A DNA stretch of 64,000 nt from Bradyrhizobium sp. B124 (lineage in GTDB: Bacteria > Pseudomonadota > Alphaproteobacteria > Rhizobiales > Xanthobacteraceae). Below, one piece after another: positions 57,681 through 64,000 of the stretch (its first letter is position 1; each line of letters starts with the position of its first letter). Position numbers and translations under genes: made by a program. The notes under the pieces were generated by a model. The model was not told the origin of the DNA, did no database searches, and was given only the letters and a program-made list of their open reading frames with translations. The stretch lies in NCBI RefSeq assembly GCF_038967635.1, contig NZ_CP152413.1:1798001-1862000 (forward strand). Direction: 5' to 3'.

Positions 57681-58445
57681 CTATTGCCGGGCGGCGTAGG
57701 CATGTTCCATGTAGGTGTGCTCGACCGAGCGATCGAGCGAGGCGATCTTCTCAAAGCCGCGCCGCCAGTCCTGCAAATGCCGCCGGGTCCACAGCACGCC
57801 GGCCTCCTTGTCGCGCCGCGTGATCGCATCGAGGATGTGGCGATGCGCCTCGACCAGGCGCGCGCCGCCCTCCGGCACGCCGCCGACGATCATCTCGGTG
57901 GTCGGAAAGAACAGCTGCGCGGCGGGCTCGCGGGCGAGCTGCAGCACGCGGTTCTGCGAGGCCTTGGCCATCAGCACGTGGAATTCCGCATCGAGCTCGG
58001 CGAGATCGGCGGGATTGCCGGCCACCGCAGCGCTGCGCTCGAGATTGCCGGCGAGTTCGGCGATGTTCGCCTCGGTCGCACGCTCCACCGCGCCCTCGAC
58101 GCTCGCGACTTCCAGCGTCATCGACGTCTCGAACAATTCGCGGAACGTCACCTCGTGCAGGATCAGCGCGCGGGACAGCCGCGTGGCGAGCTTGTTGTAG
58201 CGCGGCAGGCAGGCCTGCAGGCGGCGGCTGGAATCGCGGCGGATCAGCCCGCCCTCCTCGAGCACACGAATGCCTTCGCGCACGGTCGAGCGGTTGACGC
58301 CGAACTGCGCGACGAGCTGCTGCTCGGTGCCGATCGGCTCGCCCGGCTTGATCCGGCCGTTGATGATCTCGCGTTCGATCGCGTCCGCGACCTTCTGGTA
58401 GGCCGGCGCGACATCGATGCGCCGGAACAGCGGCGTGGCGGACAC
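57681..58445 (-). CDS. GntR-family regulator with FCD domain
   Basis: 254 residues from a GTG at 58445, chosen because GGGAG sits five bases upstream and the conserved start VSATPLFRRIDVAPAYQKV begins there; longer frames to 58709 run through the divergent gene's promoter. Winged helix: GTEQQLVAQFGVNRSTVREG. The C-terminal all-helical FCD ligand domain includes LDAEFHVLMAKASQNRVL and EAHRHILDAI, with His residues that usually hold a metal. Probably represses the adjacent acyl-CoA synthetase and binding-protein genes. Confidence 0.9.
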   Translation of the reverse strand: MSATPLFRRIDVAPAYQKVADAIEREIINGRIKPGEPIGTEQQLVAQFGVNRSTVREGIRVLEEGGLIRRDSSRRLQACLPRYNKLATRLSRALILHEVTFRELFETSMTLEVASVEGAVERATEANIAELAGNLERSAAVAGNPADLAELDAEFHVLMAKASQNRVLQLAREPAAQLFFPTTEMIVGGVPEGGARLVEAHRHILDAITRRDKEAGVLWTRRHLQDWRRGFEKIASLDRSVEHTYMEHAYAARQ

Positions 58446-58464
58446 CTCGGGCTCCCCATTGTCG

Positions 58465-58477
58465 TTTGTCGGACAAA
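58465..58477. promoter_or_regulatory. GntR operator candidate, site 1
   Basis: TTTGTCGGACAAA is a perfect palindrome around G58471, 20 bases upstream of the regulator's GTG. Its core TTGTCGGACAA matches the TTGTnnnACAA form bound by FCD-type GntR proteins. Repeated exactly at site 2. Confidence 0.65.
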
Positions 58478-58576
58478 GGATAAGCGAAGGCCTTTGGAGC
58501 GTCAAATAGGCAATTCTGGGCCGGATTGTCGCACCTGATCGGCATGAATTGACACCGGAACCGGGCAAATCTAGCT

Positions 58577-58587
58577 TTGTCGGACAA
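58577..58587. promoter_or_regulatory. GntR operator candidate, site 2
   Basis: TTGTCGGACAA again, identical to the core of site 1, placed 34 bases upstream of the binding-protein ATG. The 111-base spacing puts the two sites near the two divergent starts, as expected when one regulator controls both. Confidence 0.65.
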
Positions 58588-58620
58588 GCCGATAAGAACA
58601 CCCTGGGGAGGTCCATCACC

Positions 58621-59826
58621 ATGAAATCCATCGTCACGAGTCTGTCTGCGGCTGGCCTGATCGCCGCCGCGCTGGCGGGGCCCGCGCTCGCGCAACAGAC
58701 ACCGCTCAAGATCGGCGTGCTGACCGATTTCCAGTCGGTCTATTCGGACATCGGCGGCGCCGGGAATGTCGAAGCCACCAAGATGGCGATCGAGGAGTTC
58801 GGCGGCTCGATGTTCGGCAAGCCGATCGAGCTCGTCACCGCCGACGCTCTCAACAAGGCCGACGTCGCCGCCACCATCACCCGCAAATGGTACGAGGCCG
58901 AGAACGTCGACATGATCATCGACATGCCGACCTCGGCGACCGCACTCGCCGGCATGGAGATGTCGAAGCAGTTCGAGAAGATCATGATCGTGACGGATGC
59001 GGCGAGCTCCGACATCACCGGCAAGTCCTGTTCGCCCTACACGCTGCACTGGACCTACGACACCTACGCCAACGCCCACACCGTCGGCAGTGCGATCGTG
59101 AAGAACGGTGGCGACAGCTGGTTCTTTATCACCGCCGATTACGTGTTCGGCCATTCGATCGAGCGCGACACCGGCGACGTGGTCCGCGCCGCCGGCGGCA
59201 AGGTGCTCGGCAGCGCCAGGCATCCGCTCAACACGCCGGACTTCTCCTCCTTCCTGCTGCAGGCGCAGTCGTCGAAGGCCAAGATCGTCGGCCTCGCCAA
59301 TGGCGGCGGCGACACCATCAATGCGATCAAGCAGGCCGCCGAATTCGGCATCGTCGCGGGCGGGCAGAATCTGGCTGGCATCGTGATGTTCATCTCGGAC
59401 ATTCACAGCCTCGGGCTGAAGCTCGCGCAGGGCCTGATCATCACCGAGGCCTACTACTGGGATCTCAACGACCGCACCCGCGCCTTCGGCAAGCGCTTCT
59501 TCGAGCGCATGAAGCGGATGCCGACCATGAACCAGGCCGCGACCTACAGCGCCACCCTGCACTACCTCAACGCGGTGAAGGCCGCCGGCACCAGGGAGAC
59601 CAGGCCGGTGCTGGCGAAGATGCGCGCGACCCCGGTCCGCGACGCCTTCACCGACAATGGCGTGGTGCGCGAGGACGGCCGCATGGTGCACTCGATGTTC
59701 CTGTTCGAGGTCAAGAGACCTGAGGAATCCAAGGCGCCGTGGGATTACTACAAGGTGCTCGCCGAGGTGCCCGGCGACCAGGCATTCCGGCCGCTGAAGG
59801 ACGGCGGCTGCCCGCTCATCAAGTGA
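58621..59826 (+). CDS. ABC transporter substrate-binding protein (branched-chain amino-acid type)
   Basis: 401-residue periplasmic type I binding protein (Leu/Ile/Val-binding family). The ATG at 58621 has GGGGAGG upstream and opens a signal peptide ending GPALAQQ. Core motifs: KIGVLTDFQSVYSDIGG, MIIDMPTSATALAGME, WFFITADYVFGHSIERD. Members near acyl-CoA ligases often carry aromatic or fatty acids rather than amino acids. No permease or ATPase genes are adjacent, so it depends on a transporter elsewhere. A weak hairpin (59841-59863) follows. Confidence 0.9.
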   Translation: MKSIVTSLSAAGLIAAALAGPALAQQTPLKIGVLTDFQSVYSDIGGAGNVEATKMAIEEFGGSMFGKPIELVTADALNKADVAATITRKWYEAENVDMIIDMPTSATALAGMEMSKQFEKIMIVTDAASSDITGKSCSPYTLHWTYDTYANAHTVGSAIVKNGGDSWFFITADYVFGHSIERDTGDVVRAAGGKVLGSARHPLNTPDFSSFLLQAQSSKAKIVGLANGGGDTINAIKQAAEFGIVAGGQNLAGIVMFISDIHSLGLKLAQGLIITEAYYWDLNDRTRAFGKRFFERMKRMPTMNQAATYSATLHYLNAVKAAGTRETRPVLAKMRATPVRDAFTDNGVVREDGRMVHSMFLFEVKRPEESKAPWDYYKVLAEVPGDQAFRPLKDGGCPLIK

Positions 59827-59890
59827 GTGAACACAATCATGGCCGGGGTCCAGGACCTCGGCCAACACCTTCAAATGATTGGGGAAAATC

Positions 59891-59966
59891 TGGCAGGAGT
59901 GGCAGGGCTCGAACCTGCGACCCCCGGTTTTGGAGACCGGTGCTCTACCAATTGAGCTACACTCCT
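59891..59966 (-). tRNA. tRNA-Trp (anticodon CCA)
   Basis: 76 nucleotides. All arms pair: acceptor AGGAGTG / CACTCCT, D-arm GCTC/GAGC, anticodon arm CCGGT/ACCGG with loop CTCCAAA, T-arm GCAGG/CCTGC with TTCGAGC. The 3' CCA is encoded (plus-strand TGG at 59891). In many alphaproteobacteria this gene directly precedes secE; here secE is 7.4 kb away. Confidence 0.98.
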
Positions 59967-60135
59967 GCAGGGAACCTGCGTCGCCGCCGGTTCGCGCCGT
60001 TTCAAGCACAGGGCATGGCCGGTTTGCAAGGGCGAAGCGGTGAAGCTTCTGTTCATTGCAAAACTTCTGCGCCAGACTTCGGCCACCAGTTCACGTCGGC
60101 GCTCCGCCGCAAGAATCAAGAACCCGGGAGAGACC

Positions 60136-61359
60136 ATGAACGCCCAGACCGCCACCAAGCAGGCCGCCAGCCAAACCACCCCGTCCCTCCCCCTCGCCAA
60201 GCCCGAATCGATCGGACTGTCGAGCACGCGGCTGCAGGCACTGTCCGACACCTTCAAGCGCGAGGTCGACAAGGGAACCGCGCCCGGCTTCACGGTGCTG
60301 GTGGCGCGGCGCGGCCAGATCGGCTGGTTCGATGCGATTGGCCGGCAAAGCCCAGCGGCCTCCGCGCCGATGACGCATGACACGATCTTCCGCATCTTCT
60401 CGATGACCAAGCCGATCGTCTCGGTCGGCATCATGATGCTGCTGGAGGACGGCCACTTCCTGCTCAACGACCCCGTCGCGAAATTCATCCCCGAATTCGC
60501 CGAGACCAAGGTCGGCGTCGAGCACAACGGCAAGCTCGAGCTGGTCCCCGCGCAGCGGCAGATGACGATCCAGGACCTGCTGCGCCACACCTCTGGTCTG
60601 ACCTATGACCACACCGGCAACGGCCCGGTGCAGCAACTCTACCAGCAGTCGCGGCTGCGCAGCCGCAAGATCACCAATGCCGAGCACGCCACCATGCTCG
60701 CCGGCATGCCGCTGATCTGCCAGCCCGGCGCCGAGTGGAACTACAGCCGCTCCACCGACATCCTCGGCCGCATCATCGAAGTCGTCAGCGGGAGGACGCT
60801 CGGCGAATTCCTCACCGAGCGCATCCTCTCGCCGCTGCAAATGAACGAGACCGCCTTCCACACGCCGGAGGCCAATGCCGGCCGCCTCGCCGAGGCCTTT
60901 GCCAACGATCCCTGGACCAATGAGAAGGTGCAGCTGTTCAACATGCTGGAGAAGCCGGCGATGGAATCCGGCGGCGGCGGACTGGTGTCGACCACGATGG
61001 ACTATGCCCGTTTCGCGCAGATGCTGCTGGGCGGCGGCTCGCTCGACGGCACCAGGATCATCGGCCGCAAGACGCTCGAATTCATGGCCTCCGACCACCT
61101 CGGCGCCGGCGTCAAGGTCCAGGGCACGCTGGTGTCGCCCGGCCACAGCTTCGGCCTCGGCTTCGCCGTGCGCATGCAGCAGGGCATCGCGCCGTTCTCC
61201 GGCTCGGTCGGCCAGTACTTCTGGAGCGGCATGGCCGGCACCTTCTTCTGGATCGATCCGCGCGAAGACCTCATCGCGGTCTTCATGATGCAGGGCCCGG
61301 GCCAGCGCGAATATACCCGCTCGCTGGTGCGCAACGGCGTGTATGCGGCGGTGGAGTGA
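60136..61359 (+). CDS. Serine hydrolase, class C beta-lactamase fold (esterase-like)
   Basis: 407 residues from the ATG at 60136 (GGGAGAG upstream). Active-site Ser89-x-x-Lys92 (FSMTKPI) and Tyr203-Ser (WNYSRSTDIL) fit the beta-lactamase/EstB-type esterase group. No signal peptide is evident at this start, suggesting a cytoplasmic esterase or peptidase rather than a resistance lactamase. No operon partner; a palindromic repeat follows. Confidence 0.9.
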   Translation: MNAQTATKQAASQTTPSLPLAKPESIGLSSTRLQALSDTFKREVDKGTAPGFTVLVARRGQIGWFDAIGRQSPAASAPMTHDTIFRIFSMTKPIVSVGIMMLLEDGHFLLNDPVAKFIPEFAETKVGVEHNGKLELVPAQRQMTIQDLLRHTSGLTYDHTGNGPVQQLYQQSRLRSRKITNAEHATMLAGMPLICQPGAEWNYSRSTDILGRIIEVVSGRTLGEFLTERILSPLQMNETAFHTPEANAGRLAEAFANDPWTNEKVQLFNMLEKPAMESGGGGLVSTTMDYARFAQMLLGGGSLDGTRIIGRKTLEFMASDHLGAGVKVQGTLVSPGHSFGLGFAVRMQQGIAPFSGSVGQYFWSGMAGTFFWIDPREDLIAVFMMQGPGQREYTRSLVRNGVYAAVE

Positions 61360-61390
61360 GGCGCGCACGCCTCCCTCGACATCCAACACT

Positions 61391-61493
61391 GTCATGCCCC
61401 GCGCAGGCGGGGCGTCCAGTACGCCGCAGCCCCTCGGCTCAATAATGACTGCCTCTGGAATACTGGATCACCCGCTTTCGCGGGTGATGACAC
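61391..61493. repeat. Intergenic palindromic repeat after the serine hydrolase
   Basis: GTCATGCCCCGCGCAGGCGGGG at the left and CCCGCTTTCGCGGGTGATGACAC at the right form paired ends, with CCAGTACGCC and CTCTGGAATACTGG as inner matching parts. This element type is frequent in Bradyrhizobium-like genomes. Confidence 0.75.
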
Positions 61494-61532
61494 CTTGAGT
61501 GTGTCGCGCGCTCTGCGCACCAACAGAGCGCG

Positions 61533-62300
61533 TCAGCTGATCGTCGCGCCGCCGTCGATCACGATGGTCTGGCCGGTGAGGAAGTCGCCGGCGCGCGAGC
61601 CCATCAACACGGCTGCGCCCGCGATCTCGTCAGGCACGCCGATCCGCAGCAGCGGCGAGCGCGCGGTCGAGGCCTTCAGCGTGTCCGGATTGTCCCACAG
61701 CGCCTTGGCGAAGTCGGTCTTGATCAGGCCCGGCGCGATGCAGTTCACGCGGATATTGTGCTTGCCGTATTCGCAGGCCAGGTTGCGCGCGAGCTGCATG
61801 TCGGCGGCCTTCGAGATCGCGTAGGCGCCGAGCACGGTCGAGCCCTTGAGGCCGCCGATCGAGGACACGATGATGATGGAGCCGTCCTTGCGCTCGATCA
61901 TCTGCGGCACCACCATCGAGATCAGCCAGTTGTTGGCGACGATGTTGTTGTCGAGGATCTTGCGGAACTGATCGTCGGAGATGCCGGCGAGCGGACCGTA
62001 ATACGGGTTCGACGCCGCGTTGCAGACCAGCACGTCGATCTTGCCGAAGGCGCGATTGCTCTCGTCGACCAGATTTTGCAGGTTTTCCTTCGACGAGATG
62101 TTGGCGGCGATCGCGACCGCAGTACCCTTGCCGAACTTGCCGTTGATGTCGCCCGCGACCTGCTCGCAGACGTCGGCCTTGCGCGAGGAGATCACGACCT
62201 TGGCGCCGTGCTCGGCCATGCGCTCGGCAATGGCGAGCCCGATGCCGCGCGTCGAGCCGGTGATGACGGCGACTTTTCCCTTCATGTCGAACAAGGTCAT
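61533..62300 (-). CDS. SDR family oxidoreductase
   Basis: 255 residues. NAD(P)-binding TGSTRGIGLAI, CNAASN in place of NNAG, IIVSSIGG, active-site YAISKAA and the closing VIDGGATIS. Sequence feel is that of 3-oxoacyl-ACP-reductase-like SDRs; substrate unknown. 75 bases downstream of its stop side begins nothing on the same strand except an intergenic repeat; upstream lies the histidine phosphatase gap. Confidence 0.93.
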   Translation of the reverse strand: MTLFDMKGKVAVITGSTRGIGLAIAERMAEHGAKVVISSRKADVCEQVAGDINGKFGKGTAVAIAANISSKENLQNLVDESNRAFGKIDVLVCNAASNPYYGPLAGISDDQFRKILDNNIVANNWLISMVVPQMIERKDGSIIIVSSIGGLKGSTVLGAYAISKAADMQLARNLACEYGKHNIRVNCIAPGLIKTDFAKALWDNPDTLKASTARSPLLRIGVPDEIAGAAVLMGSRAGDFLTGQTIVIDGGATIS

Positions 62301-62375
62301 GTTTTTCTCCCTGATGTAAGGCGTTTGAATTCTGTGTTCAGCTTAGGCAGCGTTCCGGTATTGCGATAGCAGCAA

Positions 62376-63083
62376 TCACGCAAGCTTGCTTGCCGGCCGG
62401 ACTTCAGGTCCGGACGGCTGATGCATCGCGGCATGGCGCGGATCGGCGATCCAGGGCTGCTGGTTCACCATCGGCAGCCGCCAGGTCGACAGGCCGATGC
62501 CTGCGATGTGATCGAGCCGCGTCACCGAGACGTTGTCGACGTCGAACGACAGACCTCGGTCGGGCTGGCCGCCGAGCGCGAGACCGACCGCAGCCCGGAT
62601 CACGCCGCCATGGCCGACCGCGATGATGTTCTTGCCCGGCTCCGCAGACGTGATCCGCACGATCGTTCGGCAGACCCGCGTATAGAGATCCATGAAGCTC
62701 TCGCCGCCGGGTGCGGGCTCGTTGACGTCGGCAAACCAGCTTCTGCCCGGGGGCTGGCTCGCGAGCAGTGCGGCGCGGTTCATGCCCTGCCACTGGCCGA
62801 GATGCTGCTCGGCGAAGTCGCGTTCCTGAATCATGTTGGCCGGCTTCGGAAACCCGGCGGCCCAGATCGCTTCCGCGGTCTTGTGCGTGCGCTTCAGGTT
62901 GCTCGAATACCAGACCGCATCGCGCGGCAGCATCTTGGCGACCGCCTCGAACACTTCGATATCGCCGGTGTCGCAGTCGATATCCTCTTGTCCGTAGATG
63001 TTGCCGCCGTCGCTGCGCACCGGCGCGTGGCGAACCCACCACCACCGCGTCACCGTCACGTTAGGCTTGTCTGGATTGGACAT
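62376..63083 (-). CDS. Histidine phosphatase family protein
   Basis: 235 residues. The catalytic motif reads VRHAP (WWWVRHAPVRSDGG) rather than RHG, a variant seen in CobC-like and SixA-related phosphatases. Second catalytic elements: SSNLKRTHKTAEAI and the His in IIAVGHGGVIRA. Substrate unknown. No cobalamin genes are nearby, so a CobC role is not supported by context. Confidence 0.9.
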   Translation of the reverse strand: MSNPDKPNVTVTRWWWVRHAPVRSDGGNIYGQEDIDCDTGDIEVFEAVAKMLPRDAVWYSSNLKRTHKTAEAIWAAGFPKPANMIQERDFAEQHLGQWQGMNRAALLASQPPGRSWFADVNEPAPGGESFMDLYTRVCRTIVRITSAEPGKNIIAVGHGGVIRAAVGLALGGQPDRGLSFDVDNVSVTRLDHIAGIGLSTWRLPMVNQQPWIADPRHAAMHQPSGPEVRPASKLA

Positions 63084-63236
63084 CGGATGAGCCCTTCAAT
63101 AGTGTCCCCCGTCGCTGTACGTCACGCCGCACATCGCCTCAAGTGCTTCGGACGTTTGAAATTTTGTTTGAATTCCGTCGCGCGGCAGACGCGCCAAGGA
63201 TCACTCGAACTAACCACGTGAACAGGGAGAAAAACC

Positions 63237-64000
63237 ATGGGCCGCCTCGAAGGCAAATCCGTCATCATCACCGGCGCTGGAAGCGGCATCGGCCGCGCCG
63301 CCTCGCTGCTGTTCACCAGGGAAGGCGCCAAGCTGATCGCGGTCGATCGCACCGAGGGCGTCAACGAGACCGCCAAGCTGGTGCGCGATGCCGGCGGCAC
63401 CGTCGAAGCCGTCACCGCCGATGCCGGCTCGGAGAGCGACGTGAAGGCCTTCATCGACAAGGCGCTGTCGAAGTACGGCAAGCTCGATGCGATCTGGGCC
63501 AATGCCGGCGTCAGCGGCGGCCTCGTGCCGCTCGCCGACCAGACCGTCGAGCACTGGCAGGAGGTGCTGCGCGTCAACCTGATCGGCCCGTTCCTCGCGA
63601 TCAAGCATTCGATCCCGCACATGACCAAGCAGGGTTCCGGCTCGATCGTCTGCACCGCCTCGGTCGCGGGCCTGAAGTCCGGCGCCAGCGGACATCCCTA
63701 TGGCGCGAGCAAGGCCGGCGTGATCAGCCTGGTGCAGACCACCGCCTACTCGCTCTCCGGCACCGGCGTGCGCATCAACGCGGTCTGCCCGGGCCTGATC
63801 GAGACCGGCATGACCAAGCCGGTGTTCGATCGCGCCAAGGAGCGCGGCACCCAGGACAAGATCGGCCAGCTCAATCCGCTGAAGCGCCCCGGCCAGCCGC
63901 ACGAGCTCGCCGCCATGGGATTGTTTTTGGCGAGCGACGAGGCGTCCTACGTCAACGGCCAGGCCATCCCGGTCGACGGCGGCCTCACCGCGTCGATGCC
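63237..64000 (+). CDS. SDR family oxidoreductase (3' end cut by window)
   Basis: 254 codons visible from the ATG at 63237 (AGGGAG upstream). TGAGSGIGRAA, DAIWANAGVSGG, TASVAGLKSG, active-site YGASKAG and VNGQAIPVDGGLTASMP. The family's usual length is about 255 residues, so only a few residues are missing. Divergent from the histidine phosphatase. Substrate unknown. Confidence 0.92.
   Translation, partial: MGRLEGKSVIITGAGSGIGRAASLLFTREGAKLIAVDRTEGVNETAKLVRDAGGTVEAVTADAGSESDVKAFIDKALSKYGKLDAIWANAGVSGGLVPLADQTVEHWQEVLRVNLIGPFLAIKHSIPHMTKQGSGSIVCTASVAGLKSGASGHPYGASKAGVISLVQTTAYSLSGTGVRINAVCPGLIETGMTKPVFDRAKERGTQDKIGQLNPLKRPGQPHELAAMGLFLASDEASYVNGQAIPVDGGLTASM

Overview
The window reads as chromosomal DNA of an alphaproteobacterium of the Bradyrhizobium type (order Hyphomicrobiales, family Nitrobacteraceae). 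The basis is high GC, an alphaproteobacterial ribosomal/RNA-polymerase gene order, an OprO/P-type porin, and several families of intergenic palindromic repeats of the kind common in Bradyrhizobium. The genus is inferred from protein style and repeats, not from a database search.

Most of the window is a housekeeping backbone on the minus strand. Read from high to low coordinates it is: tRNA-Trp (59.9 kb); secE, nusG, rplK, rplA (52.5-50.5 kb); rplJ, rplL, rpoB, rpoC (48.8-38.9 kb); the str operon rpsL-rpsG-fusA-tuf (32.4-28.2 kb); the S10-spc-alpha cluster rpsJ to rplQ, with secY and adk inside (28.1-13.3 kb); then a Do-type protease and rarA (5.9-3.2 kb) and the start of an RluA-family pseudouridine synthase (below 0.54 kb). 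These genes build the ribosome, RNA polymerase, elongation factors and the Sec translocon.

Accessory genes sit between these core blocks. At 0.6-3.1 kb are a secreted esterase and two small exported proteins of lower GC, one of them between two copies of a 92-bp direct repeat. At 6.2-13.1 kb are an OprO/P-like porin, a divergent HxlR regulator/zinc-type oxidoreductase pair, a phosphotransferase plus a protein of unknown function, a DUF1330 protein and an SDR. At 33.1-38.8 kb, between rpoC and rpsL, are an FAD monooxygenase-like enzyme, an ABC exporter with acidic tails at both ends, and a flavin amine oxidase fused to a methyltransferase. A hydroxyacid dehydrogenase splits rplKA from rplJL (49.3-50.3 kb). 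At 52.8-59.8 kb are an OmpR-type two-component system, a DUF3313 lipoprotein, an acyl-CoA synthetase, a GntR/FCD regulator and a periplasmic binding protein. At 60.1-64.0 kb are a serine hydrolase, two SDRs and a histidine phosphatase.

The strongest leads are: the rpoC-rpsL island with its oxidase-methyltransferase fusion and acidic-tailed exporter; adenylate kinase with a histone-H1-like tail of about 105 residues; two matching 11-bp palindromes between the GntR regulator and the binding-protein gene; a tandem CTTAAT site between the two-component system and the lipoprotein; and strong intergenic hairpins at selected junctions of the ribosomal/RNA-polymerase operons. No CRISPR array, insertion sequence, phage gene or rRNA gene was seen. 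All functions are read from sequence motifs; no search was run.
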